From Bryobacter sp. CoA8 C33 (GTDB lineage: Bacteria; Acidobacteriota; Terriglobia; Bryobacterales; Bryobacteraceae), in NCBI GenBank assembly GCA_019931185.1, contig JAINDK010000070.1, positions 1-64,000 of the forward strand: 64,000 bases of DNA, in the 5' to 3' direction. Below the pieces are notes generated by a model, which saw only the letters and a list, made by a program, of their open reading frames with translations, was not told the DNA's origin and did no database searches. Below, in pieces: positions 8,169 to 16,714 of this stretch. A program made the position numbers and the translations under genes. Every line of letters begins with the position of its first letter. The stretch's first letter is position 1.

Positions 8169-8735
8169 GTGATGGTGGCTTCTGAATTGAATGTCTGCGA
8201 ATTAGCGGATGCGGAACTGGTGCGGCGCATCGGCTCCGGCAGTGCGCGCGAAGCAGAAGCCGAGCTTGTCCGGCGCATGGTTCCGCGCGTCCGTCTCTAC
8301 GGACTCCGCCACCTGCGAGACCAACAGGCTGCGGACGATCTCACGCAACAGGTTCTGATCACTCTCCTCGAGGCGCTGCGCGCGGGCCGGCTTCGGGATC
8401 CGGAAAAACTTGTCTCTTTCGTCCTGGGAACTTGCCGCATGATGGTGCTCGACCAGCGCCGAGGCACGCAGAGAAAGCAACGGCTGCTTGAACAATTTGG
8501 GGCGGATCTTCTGGCGCCGGCGCAATCTTTTTTGCCTCAGCTTGACTATGGACAACTCAGGCGCTGCATGCAGAATCTGAAAGAGCGCGAACGGGCCGTC
8601 GTACTCATGACTATCTACGACGAGCAGACGAGCACGGACGTCGCCCGCTTCTTGAGTGTTTCTGAATCGAATGTGCGGGTGATTCGCCACCGGGCAATTC
8701 ACCAACTGCGGGACTGCATGGGGGTTGTTGCATGA
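8169..8735 (+). CDS. ECF-type RNA polymerase sigma factor
   Basis: Sigma-70 family regulator of 188 residues with only regions 2 and 4. Region 2 is visible as QQAADDLTQQVLITLLEAL through VLGTCRMMVLDQRRG. Region 4 is LKERERAVVLMTIYDEQTS followed by the helix-turn-helix VARFLSVSESNVRVIRHRA. The frame opens at GTG 8169 with ATG at 8172, and either could start. The stop overlaps the next start by four bases (ATGA), pairing it with a zinc-finger anti-sigma factor. It probably directs transcription of its own operon and perhaps of the divergent cupin gene. Confidence 0.93.
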   Translation: MMVASELNVCELADAELVRRIGSGSAREAEAELVRRMVPRVRLYGLRHLRDQQAADDLTQQVLITLLEALRAGRLRDPEKLVSFVLGTCRMMVLDQRRGTQRKQRLLEQFGADLLAPAQSFLPQLDYGQLRRCMQNLKERERAVVLMTIYDEQTSTDVARFLSVSESNVRVIRHRAIHQLRDCMGVVA

Positions 8736-9313
8736 ACTGCTCCGCGCCCATCGATCCGGCAGTCCTCGCGGATTATTGGCTTGCTGCTCTTACGGAAGCC
8801 GAACAAGAGTCGGTCGAGCAACATCTATTCACATGCGACGACTGTGGAGCGCGGCTTCGTGAAACTGTCGCGATGGCTGAAGGAATCCGCAACATCGCGC
8901 AGGACGGTACGCTGCTCATGGTTGTAAGCGACGCGTTTCTTAAGCGGGCCGCAGAACAAGGCGTGCGGATTCGGGAGTATTGTCCGCCCAACGGAGGGAG
9001 CGTCGAGTGCACGGTTAGGGCAGAAGACGACCTCCTGGTTGGACGCTTGGAATCGGATTTGCGCGGTGCAAAGCGCATTGATCTTCGCATCTGTGATCCA
9101 GGAGGCGTCGAGCGCTTTCGGCTGCCCGACATTCCTTTTGATCCCAGCGCGGGCAGTATTGCTTTTCAGCAATCGATCACATACTCGAAGGCTGCTCCTT
9201 CGGAGACCATCGTTGCGCGTCTCGTCAGTATGGATGATTCGGGCGGAGAGCGTCTGCTTGGCGAATATACTTTCCACCACAGGCGAACCTTGCCGGGCCC
9301 GGGAGCCTGGTGA
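8732..9313 (+). CDS. Soluble zinc-finger anti-sigma factor
   Basis: 193 residues with an N-terminal anti-sigma zinc-binding motif, His-x3-Cys-x2-Cys in QHLFTCDDCGARL (about residues 31-40). A beta-rich C-terminal half follows (LLVGRLESDLRGAKRIDLRI and onward). No transmembrane segment is seen, so the signal is sensed in the cytoplasm. It is translationally coupled to the sigma gene. The TGA at 9311-9313 is the only stop separating this frame from the downstream STAND gene, which is in the same frame. Zinc-binding ASD families commonly release sigma on oxidation or ligand binding; here the trigger is unknown. Confidence 0.85.
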   Translation: MNCSAPIDPAVLADYWLAALTEAEQESVEQHLFTCDDCGARLRETVAMAEGIRNIAQDGTLLMVVSDAFLKRAAEQGVRIREYCPPNGGSVECTVRAEDDLLVGRLESDLRGAKRIDLRICDPGGVERFRLPDIPFDPSAGSIAFQQSITYSKAAPSETIVARLVSMDDSGGERLLGEYTFHHRRTLPGPGAW

Positions 9314-9511
9314 GCACACCGGGCGGAAGCGGGCATCCCGCTGAAATTGATTTTGCGCGAGGGCTTGGGGTGGGAAAATCGGGAAGACCAATTCGCGCCA
9401 ATCGACAAAAGTGCTTTGCCCGGATTGAGTTATGAAGTTGAGATAAGCTTTACGAAATGCCGGAGCTTCTCAGTTTCGTCCTGCCATCGAGCAACTCAGG
9501 AGTCAGTTTCA

Positions 9512-12040
9512 TTGAGTAAGTTGCATCGCATCGGCGGCACCGGCAACGACAGCCGCAAGGCTGACGTCGTCTTTATTCATGGGCTTGGCGGCGATGCCTT
9601 TGGCACGTGGAGGCATGGACAAGACGAGAACTCATCCTGGCCACATTGGTTAGCGAAGAAGAACCCGGAGGTAGGCGTTTGGTCATTGGGCTATGCTGCG
9701 AGCCCTAGTAAATGGCCAAGGTTGTTGAGATTTTTTGGGAAAGGCAATCGGGATACCGGTCATGCGATGCCACTTCCCGCGCGGGCCAAGCAGTCATTGG
9801 ATCTGCTGCGACTACACCTGGGTGAACGCGAGGGCCCGCTGCTTTTTATCTGTCACAGCCTGGGTGGGCTGCTGGCAAAACACATGCTGCGCTTGTCGTG
9901 GGAGGCAGGAGCAGACGAAGCGGGATGTATTGCCAGGCGGACGCGAGCGGTGCTTTTTTTGGCAACTCCCCATCACGGCGCCACCCTTGCCAGCCTCGCT
10001 CACAGTTTCAGTGCTGTTTTTCAAACCACGGTCAGCATGGAGGATCTTCGTGCCCACGATGCCCACCTGCTGGAGCTTTACGACTGGTATAGGAACCATG
10101 CTCCTGATCTGGCCATCAAAACCGTTACTTACTACGAGCGCCGGGATGTAGGGGGCATCCTGCCGATCGTTAAACCCGCTTTCGCCCAGGCAGGAACGGG
10201 AAAGGATGCGGTTGCGCTTGATGAAGACCATATATCCATCAGCAAGCCAAGAGATTTTGAGGGCCAACTATGCCTGGCCACGGATTCTCTGCTTCGTTCG
10301 TTGATCGACCAGCCTTTGTCAATTGTGCCGGCTTTTCAACCGCCAAGGGAGGCGATTGTCGTTCAGATCGATTCTTCGTTATTGGCGCGGGAAGGCGAGC
10401 AGCCGATACCATGCCAGCTTCCGCCCCAAGCCAATCAATTTGTTGGCCGCCGCAAGGAAGTCCAACAGTTGACCGAGCGTCTGCGCGAGCGGCGTAATAC
10501 GGCTGTGGCCGGTGCGGCGGGATTGGGCAAAACCGCACTGGCGGCAACGGCACTTAGGGAAGTTATCGGGCCCGCTTGGCCGAGTTTGACCCACACTCCC
10601 TTCGCGGCGGGATTGGTTTTTCTGGATTTTTATTCGCATCGCGGGCAGACGGAGCCGGCCTGGCAAGCCCTTGCAAACGTTCTGCGCGGCCCCTTGTTTC
10701 TTGAACGGCGTCCGGCGCGCGAAAGGGCGGAGGAAGCCTGTCGCCATCGCGAGTTTCTTCTTGTCGTAGAAGGAGCGGAGGAAGCCGGGGAGCGAATCCA
10801 CGAGTTTCTTGCGGTGCTTTCCCCGGAGAACCGGTGGCTTCTGTTGACGCGCGACGCGACGCAGTGCTCGCCTATTGATTCGATTTACCTGCGCGATTCG
10901 CTGTCAGCGGAGGAGTCGGGAATGCTTTTTGACGCGCTGACGGGTGGAAGGAGATTTGCGCCGGACATTCGGGAGAGGGTACTCGAGCTGATGGACGGCC
11001 ATCCGCTTGCCCTTCATTGGGCCGCCGGTCTATTGAGTGGGCCGGATGAAGATCCGGAGGCGATTCTAAGGAGCTGGAGGGAAGAAGGGCTAACCGGCAG
11101 TCTGCATGATCCAAGCCGCGCGCAGCATACGCTGGAGTGGCTTTTCAACCGCAGCACGCGGGGCTTGAATGAAGAGGAGCGCGGAGTGCTGTCAGTGGCT
11201 GGCTTTGTGGCGCATCGTCCGGTTGCCCAAGCTTTGTTGGAGACGGCATTGGGAGTTGGGGCACCAAGCGCCGGGAGCGCAATTCAAACACTGGTGCGCC
11301 GCAGCCTTTTGCAGCGAAGAACCGATCCGAAGGGATGGATGTTTTCGCACGTATTGGCCTACAAATTTTGCCGCGAGGGGATTCCTCCCAAGCCTGCGAT
11401 CGCAAAACGCATTGCGAGTTGGGTCGGCAGTGAAATTGCATCCGTGCCGCGGCTGGATACGACCAAAGAGCATTTAGACGGGGCGCGGGGATTGCTGCAA
11501 CACGCCGAAGCGCTGCTGCAAACTTCTTTTGCGCTGGAACTCTGGGAGATCCTGGTGGAAAGTCTGCTGTATGAAACGGTGGATCGATTCGAGGAAATTG
11601 GGCGGCTCGATCTCGCGGCAACTGCCCTCGCCGCCGTGGATGCCTGGTTCAAGATGATGCCGGAGGCGGAAGCGGATTTGGCGGAGTGGCAACGGGAGCA
11701 AGGCGTTCTTTGGAGCCGCAAAGGTAATCTTCGTCGCGAACAGGGCGAATTGGGCCTTGCCCTCGAAGCCTTCCGGCAGTCGCTCGCTATTCGGGAGCGG
11801 CTCGCCTCGGCGGACCCCGGCAATGCCACCTGGCAGCGCGATCTCAGCGTCGCGCAAAACAATGTCGGCAAAGTCCTCCGCGATCAGGGCGAATTGGGCC
11901 TTGCCCTCGAAGCCTTTCGGCAGTCGCTCGCTATCGCGGAGCGGCTCGCCTCGGCGGACCCCAGCAATGCCACCTGGCAGCGCGATCTGGAAATCTCCCG
12001 GAGGCTCGTTGAGGAAATCCGTGACCTCTTGCCGGAGTAG
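9512..12040 (+). CDS. Alpha/beta-hydrolase - STAND NTPase - TPR protein (NLR-like)
   Basis: Large three-part protein of about 842 residues. First, a lipase/SERAC1-like alpha/beta hydrolase: VVFIHGLGGDAFGTW and nucleophile motif FICHSLGG encoded near 9850. Next, a STAND NTPase: NQFVGRRKEVQQL, Walker A GAAGLGKTALA near 10525, a Walker-B-like strand FLLVVEGAEEA (the usual aspartates are replaced), sensor WLLLTRD, and the STAND hallmark GHPLALHW. Last, a helical region ending in two near-identical 48-residue TPR units. No ATG precedes the hydrolase. TTG 9512 has AGGAG nine bases upstream and is preferred. The open frame reaches TTG 9347. It follows the ECF/anti-sigma pair and may be under its control. 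Effector-NTPase-repeat order is that of immune or signalling STANDs. Confidence 0.82.
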   Translation: MSKLHRIGGTGNDSRKADVVFIHGLGGDAFGTWRHGQDENSSWPHWLAKKNPEVGVWSLGYAASPSKWPRLLRFFGKGNRDTGHAMPLPARAKQSLDLLRLHLGEREGPLLFICHSLGGLLAKHMLRLSWEAGADEAGCIARRTRAVLFLATPHHGATLASLAHSFSAVFQTTVSMEDLRAHDAHLLELYDWYRNHAPDLAIKTVTYYERRDVGGILPIVKPAFAQAGTGKDAVALDEDHISISKPRDFEGQLCLATDSLLRSLIDQPLSIVPAFQPPREAIVVQIDSSLLAREGEQPIPCQLPPQANQFVGRRKEVQQLTERLRERRNTAVAGAAGLGKTALAATALREVIGPAWPSLTHTPFAAGLVFLDFYSHRGQTEPAWQALANVLRGPLFLERRPARERAEEACRHREFLLVVEGAEEAGERIHEFLAVLSPENRWLLLTRDATQCSPIDSIYLRDSLSAEESGMLFDALTGGRRFAPDIRERVLELMDGHPLALHWAAGLLSGPDEDPEAILRSWREEGLTGSLHDPSRAQHTLEWLFNRSTRGLNEEERGVLSVAGFVAHRPVAQALLETALGVGAPSAGSAIQTLVRRSLLQRRTDPKGWMFSHVLAYKFCREGIPPKPAIAKRIASWVGSEIASVPRLDTTKEHLDGARGLLQHAEALLQTSFALELWEILVESLLYETVDRFEEIGRLDLAATALAAVDAWFKMMPEAEADLAEWQREQGVLWSRKGNLRREQGELGLALEAFRQSLAIRERLASADPGNATWQRDLSVAQNNVGKVLRDQGELGLALEAFRQSLAIAERLASADPSNATWQRDLEISRRLVEEIRDLLPE
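11741..11999 (+). repeat. Tandem 144-bp coding repeat (TPR units)
   Basis: Two copies of a TPR-coding unit begin at 11741 and 11885 (period 144 bp, 48 codons) with only a handful of base differences over the first 110 bp. Protein units begin QGELGLALEAFRQSLAI and contain RLASADPxNATWQRDL. DNA-level identity beyond what protein conservation requires suggests recent duplication or gene conversion. Confidence 0.85.
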
Positions 12041-12234
12041 CTGATTCAGAAAGCGGGACAGTGCGCGTAGGGGTTAGGGCTGCATCCGAGCGAGGCTCCG
12101 GGGTGTGCGGGTATGAGGATGATCTGAAAGTCTGGGCTGGGTAACCTGACTGTTGGGAGGGACGGGAGAACACCAGTGGATGTTGTGGGGATGAGACGTG
12201 AAGGGGTGGAGTGTGGGTGGGGATGGCCGCAAGG

Positions 12235-12262
12235 ATATTCGGGGCCGGGGGGCGACTATAAT
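12235..12262 (+). promoter_or_regulatory. Probable promoter of the PSD1 gene
   Basis: A perfect -10 hexamer TATAAT lies at 12257-12262, six bases before ATG 12269. Transcription would therefore start at or next to the start codon, giving a leaderless mRNA. The -35 is weak (ATATTC, 12235-12240, 16-bp spacer). No Shine-Dalgarno sequence is seen, which agrees with leaderless initiation. Confidence 0.55.
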
Positions 12263-12268
12263 CGGGGC

Positions 12269-15200
12269 ATGCGGTACTTGTTGATTCTGGCTCTGGCCAG
12301 CGTGGTGTTCGCGCAGCGTCCGGTGAGTTTTAATCGGGATATCCGGCCGATCATGGCCGACACCTGTTTCCGCTGTCATGGGCCGGATGCGGGGACGCGG
12401 ATGGCGAACCTGCGGCTGGACTTGCGCGACGAAGCGACGAAGGCGAACCGGGCGGGGCGGACGCCGATCGTGCCGGGCAAGCCGGAGGAATCGCAGATCG
12501 TGGCGCGGGTCTTTCACACGAACCCGGCGCGGGTGATGCCGCCGCCGTCGGCGCACAAGGAGCTGGGCGAAAAGCAAAAGGAAACGATACGGCGGTGGGT
12601 GGCCGAGGGGGCCCGCTATGAAGGGCATTGGGCCTATGAACCGATCCGCAAGCAGGCCGGGGCGAGCATTGATTCTCTCGTCGAGGCGCGGCTCAAGGAA
12701 GAGGGTCTGAGCCTGTCGGCCGAGGCGGACAAGCGAACCCTGCTGCGGCGCGTGACGCTCGACCTGACGGGACTGCCGCCAACGGCGGCGGAGGTGAATG
12801 CGTTTCTCGCCGATACGTCCGCGAGCGCCTATGAAAAGACAGTGGACCGTCTGCTCAGCTCGCAGGCGCACGCCGAGAAGATGACCATGCACTGGCTCGA
12901 CGCGGTGCGCTACGCGGATACGTCCGGCTTTCATGGCGACAACCTCTACCCATCGTGGCCGTACCGGGATTATGTACTGAAAAGCTTTCTCGACAACAAA
13001 CGCTTTGACGTCTTCACGCGGGAGCAACTGGCGGGAGATTTACTGCCGAACGCGACGACCGAGCAGAAGATCGCAGCAGCGTTCAACCGGCTGAACCGGA
13101 CCTCGGCGGAAGGCGGCTTGCAGCCGAAAGAGTATCTGGCCAAGTATGGCGCCGACCGGGTGAGGACAGTGTCGGCGGTGTGGCTGGGGGCAACGCTTGG
13201 TTGTGCCGAGTGTCACGATCATAAATTCGATCCGTTGACGAGCCGGGATTTCTATTCGATGAAGGCGTTCTTCGCCGACATCAAGGAGACGGGACTGGTG
13301 CCGGACCGGGGGGCGCGGGCCTGGGGCAGCGTGATGCGGCTGGGGACGGAGGCGCAGCAAGGGCAACTTGCGCAAATAGACGCCCGGATCGCGGCGCTGC
13401 GGCAACAGATTGAGAATCAGCAGGCGGCGGCGCCGGAGCTGCTCAAGGCCTATGAGGCGGGCGAGCTGGCCTGGAAGGTGCAGCGGCCGCTGACGGCGGC
13501 AAGCCGCAACGGCGCGGCCCTGAAGATCTATAACGAGGAAGAAGTCGATTCGATGCCTTATGTGGGCGGCATCATCCGATCCTTCCGCGGGCCGGGCAAG
13601 GGGCTGATCGTCGCCTCGGGGCCGAACCCGGACAATGAAACTTACACGATCACGATCCGGCCGGCGGCGGGCCGCTATACGGCGCTGGGGCTCGAGGTCG
13701 TCCAGGATGAGGGCAACCCGGGCAACGGGGTGGCGCGCGGAGCCGACCGGCTGGCGGTGACCGAGGTGGAGGCGTATTTGGGGCGCAAGCGGCTGGACTT
13801 CAGCCTGGCGACATCGAATGTAGCCGACCCCACCTGGGAGCAGCCGGCGATGTCGGCCATCGACGGTGACTCGGCAACGGCCTGGGGCGTGGTGACCTAC
13901 GGCGAGAATAAGAATCCGTTTCTGGCGCTGCGCCTGCGGCAGCCGCTGGTCTTGACCGGGCAGGAGACCTTGCGGGTCGAGATCCGGCACGACTCGGTCT
14001 ACCGCAAGGCAACGATCGGGCGGATGCGCCTGGCGATGTCGACGGGAACCTATGGCTGGCCTGAGGGCACAGACATCACCGAGCAAAGAAACAAGGACGG
14101 CAAGAACCCCGGCGGCCTGCCGGTGGAAGTGGTCAAGGCGTTGCGCGGCGAAAAGGACGCCGACGCGAAGGCGCTGGCGCGCTATCTGGCGTGGATGCGC
14201 GGCGAGACGATGGAGTTGGCGCGGCACGAGCAGCAGCGGTATTACCTCGAGGCAGCGATCCCGAAGGTGTTGCTCACCGAGCGCGTGGAGCCGGAGACGG
14301 TACGGATCCTGCCGCGGGGGAATTTTTTGGATGAGACGGGCGCGGTGGTGGAGCCGGCGATTCCGGCGCGGTTCGGCAAGCTGAATACGGCGGGCCGGGC
14401 GACGCGGCTCGATCTGGCGAACTGGATTGTGGCTCAGGACAATCCGCTGACGCCGCGGGTGCAGGTAAACCGGATGTGGCGGATGTTGTTTGGCGTGGGG
14501 TTGAGCAAGGTGCTCGATGATATCGGGAGCCAGGGAGAGTTGCCGGTGAACCCGGATCTGCTCGATTATCTGGCGGCGGAGTTTCAATCGGATTGGGACC
14601 TGAGGCGGCTGGTGAAGCAGATCGTGATGAGCAGAACTTACCGGCAGAGCTCGCAGGCAACGAAGCAGGCGGCGGAGAAGGACCCGGACAACCGGTTGTT
14701 GTCGCACCAGAGCCGGACGCGGGTGGACGCCGAGGTGGTGCATGATATCGCGCTGTCGGCGGCGGGACTGCTGAAGCCGCGTTTTGGGGGGCCGAGCGTA
14801 AGGCCGTATCAACCGGAGGGCTATCTGGGGGCGTTGAATTTCCCCAAGCGGGACTATTCAGCGAGCCGGGGCGCGGAGCTGTACGCACGCGGGCTCTACA
14901 CACAGTGGCAGCGGACGTTCTTGCATCCGAGCCTGATGACCTTCGACGCGCCGTCGCGCGAGGAGTGCACGGTGAACCGGGTGAACTCGAATACGCCGCT
15001 GCAGGCGCTGGTGCTGTTGAATGATCCGATCTATGTCGAGGCGGCGCGGGTCTTCGCGCAGAAGATGCTCGCCGAGGGCGGCAAGACGATCGAGGAACAG
15101 ATCGACTGGGCCTACCTGCGGACGGTGGCGCGGCCGGCGACGGCTGAGGAGAAGGCAATTCTAAAGGAGCTGCACGGCAAGAACCTGGCGCGGTTCCGCG

Positions 15201-15340
15201 CCGACGCGAAGGCGGCGCGGCAACTGTTGACGGTGGGCGATGCGCCGCTGACGGTGAAGGCGAAGCCGGAGGAACTGGCGGCGGCGGCGACGGTGACGCG
15301 GGCCATTCTGAACCTGCACGAAGCGATTACGAGGAACTAG
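12269..15340 (+). CDS. Secreted PSCyt1-PSD1 protein (DUF1549/DUF1553) with haem motif
   Basis: 1,023-residue exported protein. Signal peptide MRYLLILALASVVFAQ is followed by a planctomycete-type cytochrome c domain with haem motif CFRCH (residues 33-37) in FNRDIRPIMADTCFRCHGPD. DUF1549 runs about 130-335 (DLTGLPPTAAEVNAF, MHWLDAVRYADTSG, CAECHDHKFDPL, a second CxxCH). A variable middle part (about 370-640) includes a discoidin-like segment. DUF1553 follows (NPLTPRVQVNRMW, SYRQSS-like SRTYRQSS, NSNTPLQALVLLND). These domains are expanded in Planctomycetes and Acidobacteria and are linked to glycan or sulfatase loci, without a known reaction. It is followed after 3 bp by its usual DUF1501 partner. 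Confidence 0.93.
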   Translation: MRYLLILALASVVFAQRPVSFNRDIRPIMADTCFRCHGPDAGTRMANLRLDLRDEATKANRAGRTPIVPGKPEESQIVARVFHTNPARVMPPPSAHKELGEKQKETIRRWVAEGARYEGHWAYEPIRKQAGASIDSLVEARLKEEGLSLSAEADKRTLLRRVTLDLTGLPPTAAEVNAFLADTSASAYEKTVDRLLSSQAHAEKMTMHWLDAVRYADTSGFHGDNLYPSWPYRDYVLKSFLDNKRFDVFTREQLAGDLLPNATTEQKIAAAFNRLNRTSAEGGLQPKEYLAKYGADRVRTVSAVWLGATLGCAECHDHKFDPLTSRDFYSMKAFFADIKETGLVPDRGARAWGSVMRLGTEAQQGQLAQIDARIAALRQQIENQQAAAPELLKAYEAGELAWKVQRPLTAASRNGAALKIYNEEEVDSMPYVGGIIRSFRGPGKGLIVASGPNPDNETYTITIRPAAGRYTALGLEVVQDEGNPGNGVARGADRLAVTEVEAYLGRKRLDFSLATSNVADPTWEQPAMSAIDGDSATAWGVVTYGENKNPFLALRLRQPLVLTGQETLRVEIRHDSVYRKATIGRMRLAMSTGTYGWPEGTDITEQRNKDGKNPGGLPVEVVKALRGEKDADAKALARYLAWMRGETMELARHEQQRYYLEAAIPKVLLTERVEPETVRILPRGNFLDETGAVVEPAIPARFGKLNTAGRATRLDLANWIVAQDNPLTPRVQVNRMWRMLFGVGLSKVLDDIGSQGELPVNPDLLDYLAAEFQSDWDLRRLVKQIVMSRTYRQSSQATKQAAEKDPDNRLLSHQSRTRVDAEVVHDIALSAAGLLKPRFGGPSVRPYQPEGYLGALNFPKRDYSASRGAELYARGLYTQWQRTFLHPSLMTFDAPSREECTVNRVNSNTPLQALVLLNDPIYVEAARVFAQKMLAEGGKTIEEQIDWAYLRTVARPATAEEKAILKELHGKNLARFRADAKAARQLLTVGDAPLTVKAKPEELAAAATVTRAILNLHEAITRN

Positions 15341-15343
15341 GCG

Positions 15344-16714
15344 ATGCAAGAAGTGAACTGGAAGCGGCGGACATTTTTGACGCGATCCTGCGCGGGCTTC
15401 GGCCTGGCGGCGCTGGGGCGGCTGATGGGCGCTAGCGGGCTGCATCACGCGGCCAAGGCCAAGCGCGTGATCTTTCTTTATCAGGCAGGCGGGCCCTCGC
15501 ACCTGGAGACCTTCGACTCGAAGCCGGAGTTGGCGCGGATGCACGGCAAGCCAATGCCGGAGAGCTTCACGAAGGGCCAGCAGATTGCGCAATTGCAGGG
15601 CAAGCCGCTGATCTGTTATGGGCCGCAGCAGAAGTTTAAGCGATTTGGGAAGTCGGGGCAGGAGATGTGCGAGCTGTTTCCGGAGATGGGGTCGGTGGCG
15701 GATGAATTGTGCATTGTGCGGTCGATGTGGACCGAGCAGATCAATCATGATCCGGCGCACACGATCATGAACACGGGGTCGATCATCACGGGGCGGCCGA
15801 GTATGGGCTCGTGGATCACCTATGGGTTGGGGGCCGAGACGGAAGATCTGCCGGGCTTTGTGGTGATGATGAGTTCGGGTAAGGGAGGGCAGAATCAGCC
15901 GGTGGCGATGCGGCAGTGGTCGGCGGGGATGCTGCCGTCGAAGTATCAGGGCGTGAAGTTCAACTCGGTGGGGGACCCGGTGCTCTATGTACAGAACCCG
16001 CCGGGGGTGTCGCGGGACATGCAGAAGGATTCGATCGACGCGGTGAACCGGCTGAACCAGCGACAGCAGGCGCTGATCGAGGACCCGGAGATACAAACGC
16101 CGATCGCGCAGTATGAGATGGCGTTCCGGATGCAGGCGTCGGTGCCGGAACTGGTGGATATGTCGAAGGAGCCGGCGAGCGTGCTCGAGATGTACGGAGC
16201 AAAGCCCGGGGATGGGAGTTTTGCGTCGAACTGTCTGCTGGCGCGGCGGCTGGCGGAGCGGGGGGTACGGTTTATCCAGCTGTATCACCGCGACTGGGAT
16301 CATCATGGCGGGGTGAAGGACGGCATCGCGGCGAAGGCGCAGGAAGTGGACCGGCCGACGGCGGCGCTGATTCGGGATCTGAAGCAGCGGGGCATGCTCG
16401 ATGAGACTTTGATTGTGTGGGGCGGAGAGTTTGGCCGCACGCCGATGTCGCAAGGCGGAGACGGGCGCGACCATCACATCAAGGGATTTTCTTATGTGAT
16501 GGCGGGCGGGGGAATCAAGGGAGGAATCACGTATGGGGCGACGGACGATCTGGGCTACGCGGCGGTGGAGAACCCGGTGAGCGTGCATGATTTTCATGCG
16601 ACGATGCTGCATCTGCTGGGGGTGAATCATCTGCGGATGACGGTGAAGCACCAGGGACTGGACGTTCGGCTGACGGGGGTATCGGGCGAGGTAGTGAAGC
16701 CGCTGCTGGCTTAG
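15344..16714 (+). CDS. DUF1501 family protein, Tat-exported
   Basis: 456 residues with a twin-arginine signal (KRRTFLTRSCAGFGLAALGRL). The DUF1501 core of the alkaline-phosphatase/sulfatase-like fold follows: FLYQAGGPSHLETFD, DHNPAHT-like NHDPAHTIMNTGS, VIWGGEFGRTP-like IVWGGEFGRTPMSQG, and GRDHH. The start lies 3 bp after the PSD1 stop, so the two are one operon, as in most genomes carrying this pair. Function is unknown; a periplasmic hydrolase acting with the PSD1 cytochrome is the usual suggestion. It ends with a 4-bp tail overlap with the threonine dehydratase gene. Confidence 0.93.
   Translation: MQEVNWKRRTFLTRSCAGFGLAALGRLMGASGLHHAAKAKRVIFLYQAGGPSHLETFDSKPELARMHGKPMPESFTKGQQIAQLQGKPLICYGPQQKFKRFGKSGQEMCELFPEMGSVADELCIVRSMWTEQINHDPAHTIMNTGSIITGRPSMGSWITYGLGAETEDLPGFVVMMSSGKGGQNQPVAMRQWSAGMLPSKYQGVKFNSVGDPVLYVQNPPGVSRDMQKDSIDAVNRLNQRQQALIEDPEIQTPIAQYEMAFRMQASVPELVDMSKEPASVLEMYGAKPGDGSFASNCLLARRLAERGVRFIQLYHRDWDHHGGVKDGIAAKAQEVDRPTAALIRDLKQRGMLDETLIVWGGEFGRTPMSQGGDGRDHHIKGFSYVMAGGGIKGGITYGATDDLGYAAVENPVSVHDFHATMLHLLGVNHLRMTVKHQGLDVRLTGVSGEVVKPLLA

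Noticed and set aside
12074-13027. 317-codon minus-strand open frame
   Set aside because: Shadow of the PSD1 start region; Arg/Pro-rich and without motif.
13040-14812. 590-codon minus-strand open frame
   Set aside because: It lies wholly inside the PSD1 gene, is Arg/His/Pro-rich and has no domain; it is a high-GC shadow of the plus-strand gene.
15161-16651. 496-codon minus-strand open frame
   Set aside because: Complement of the DUF1501 gene with His/Arg-rich composition and no family match.
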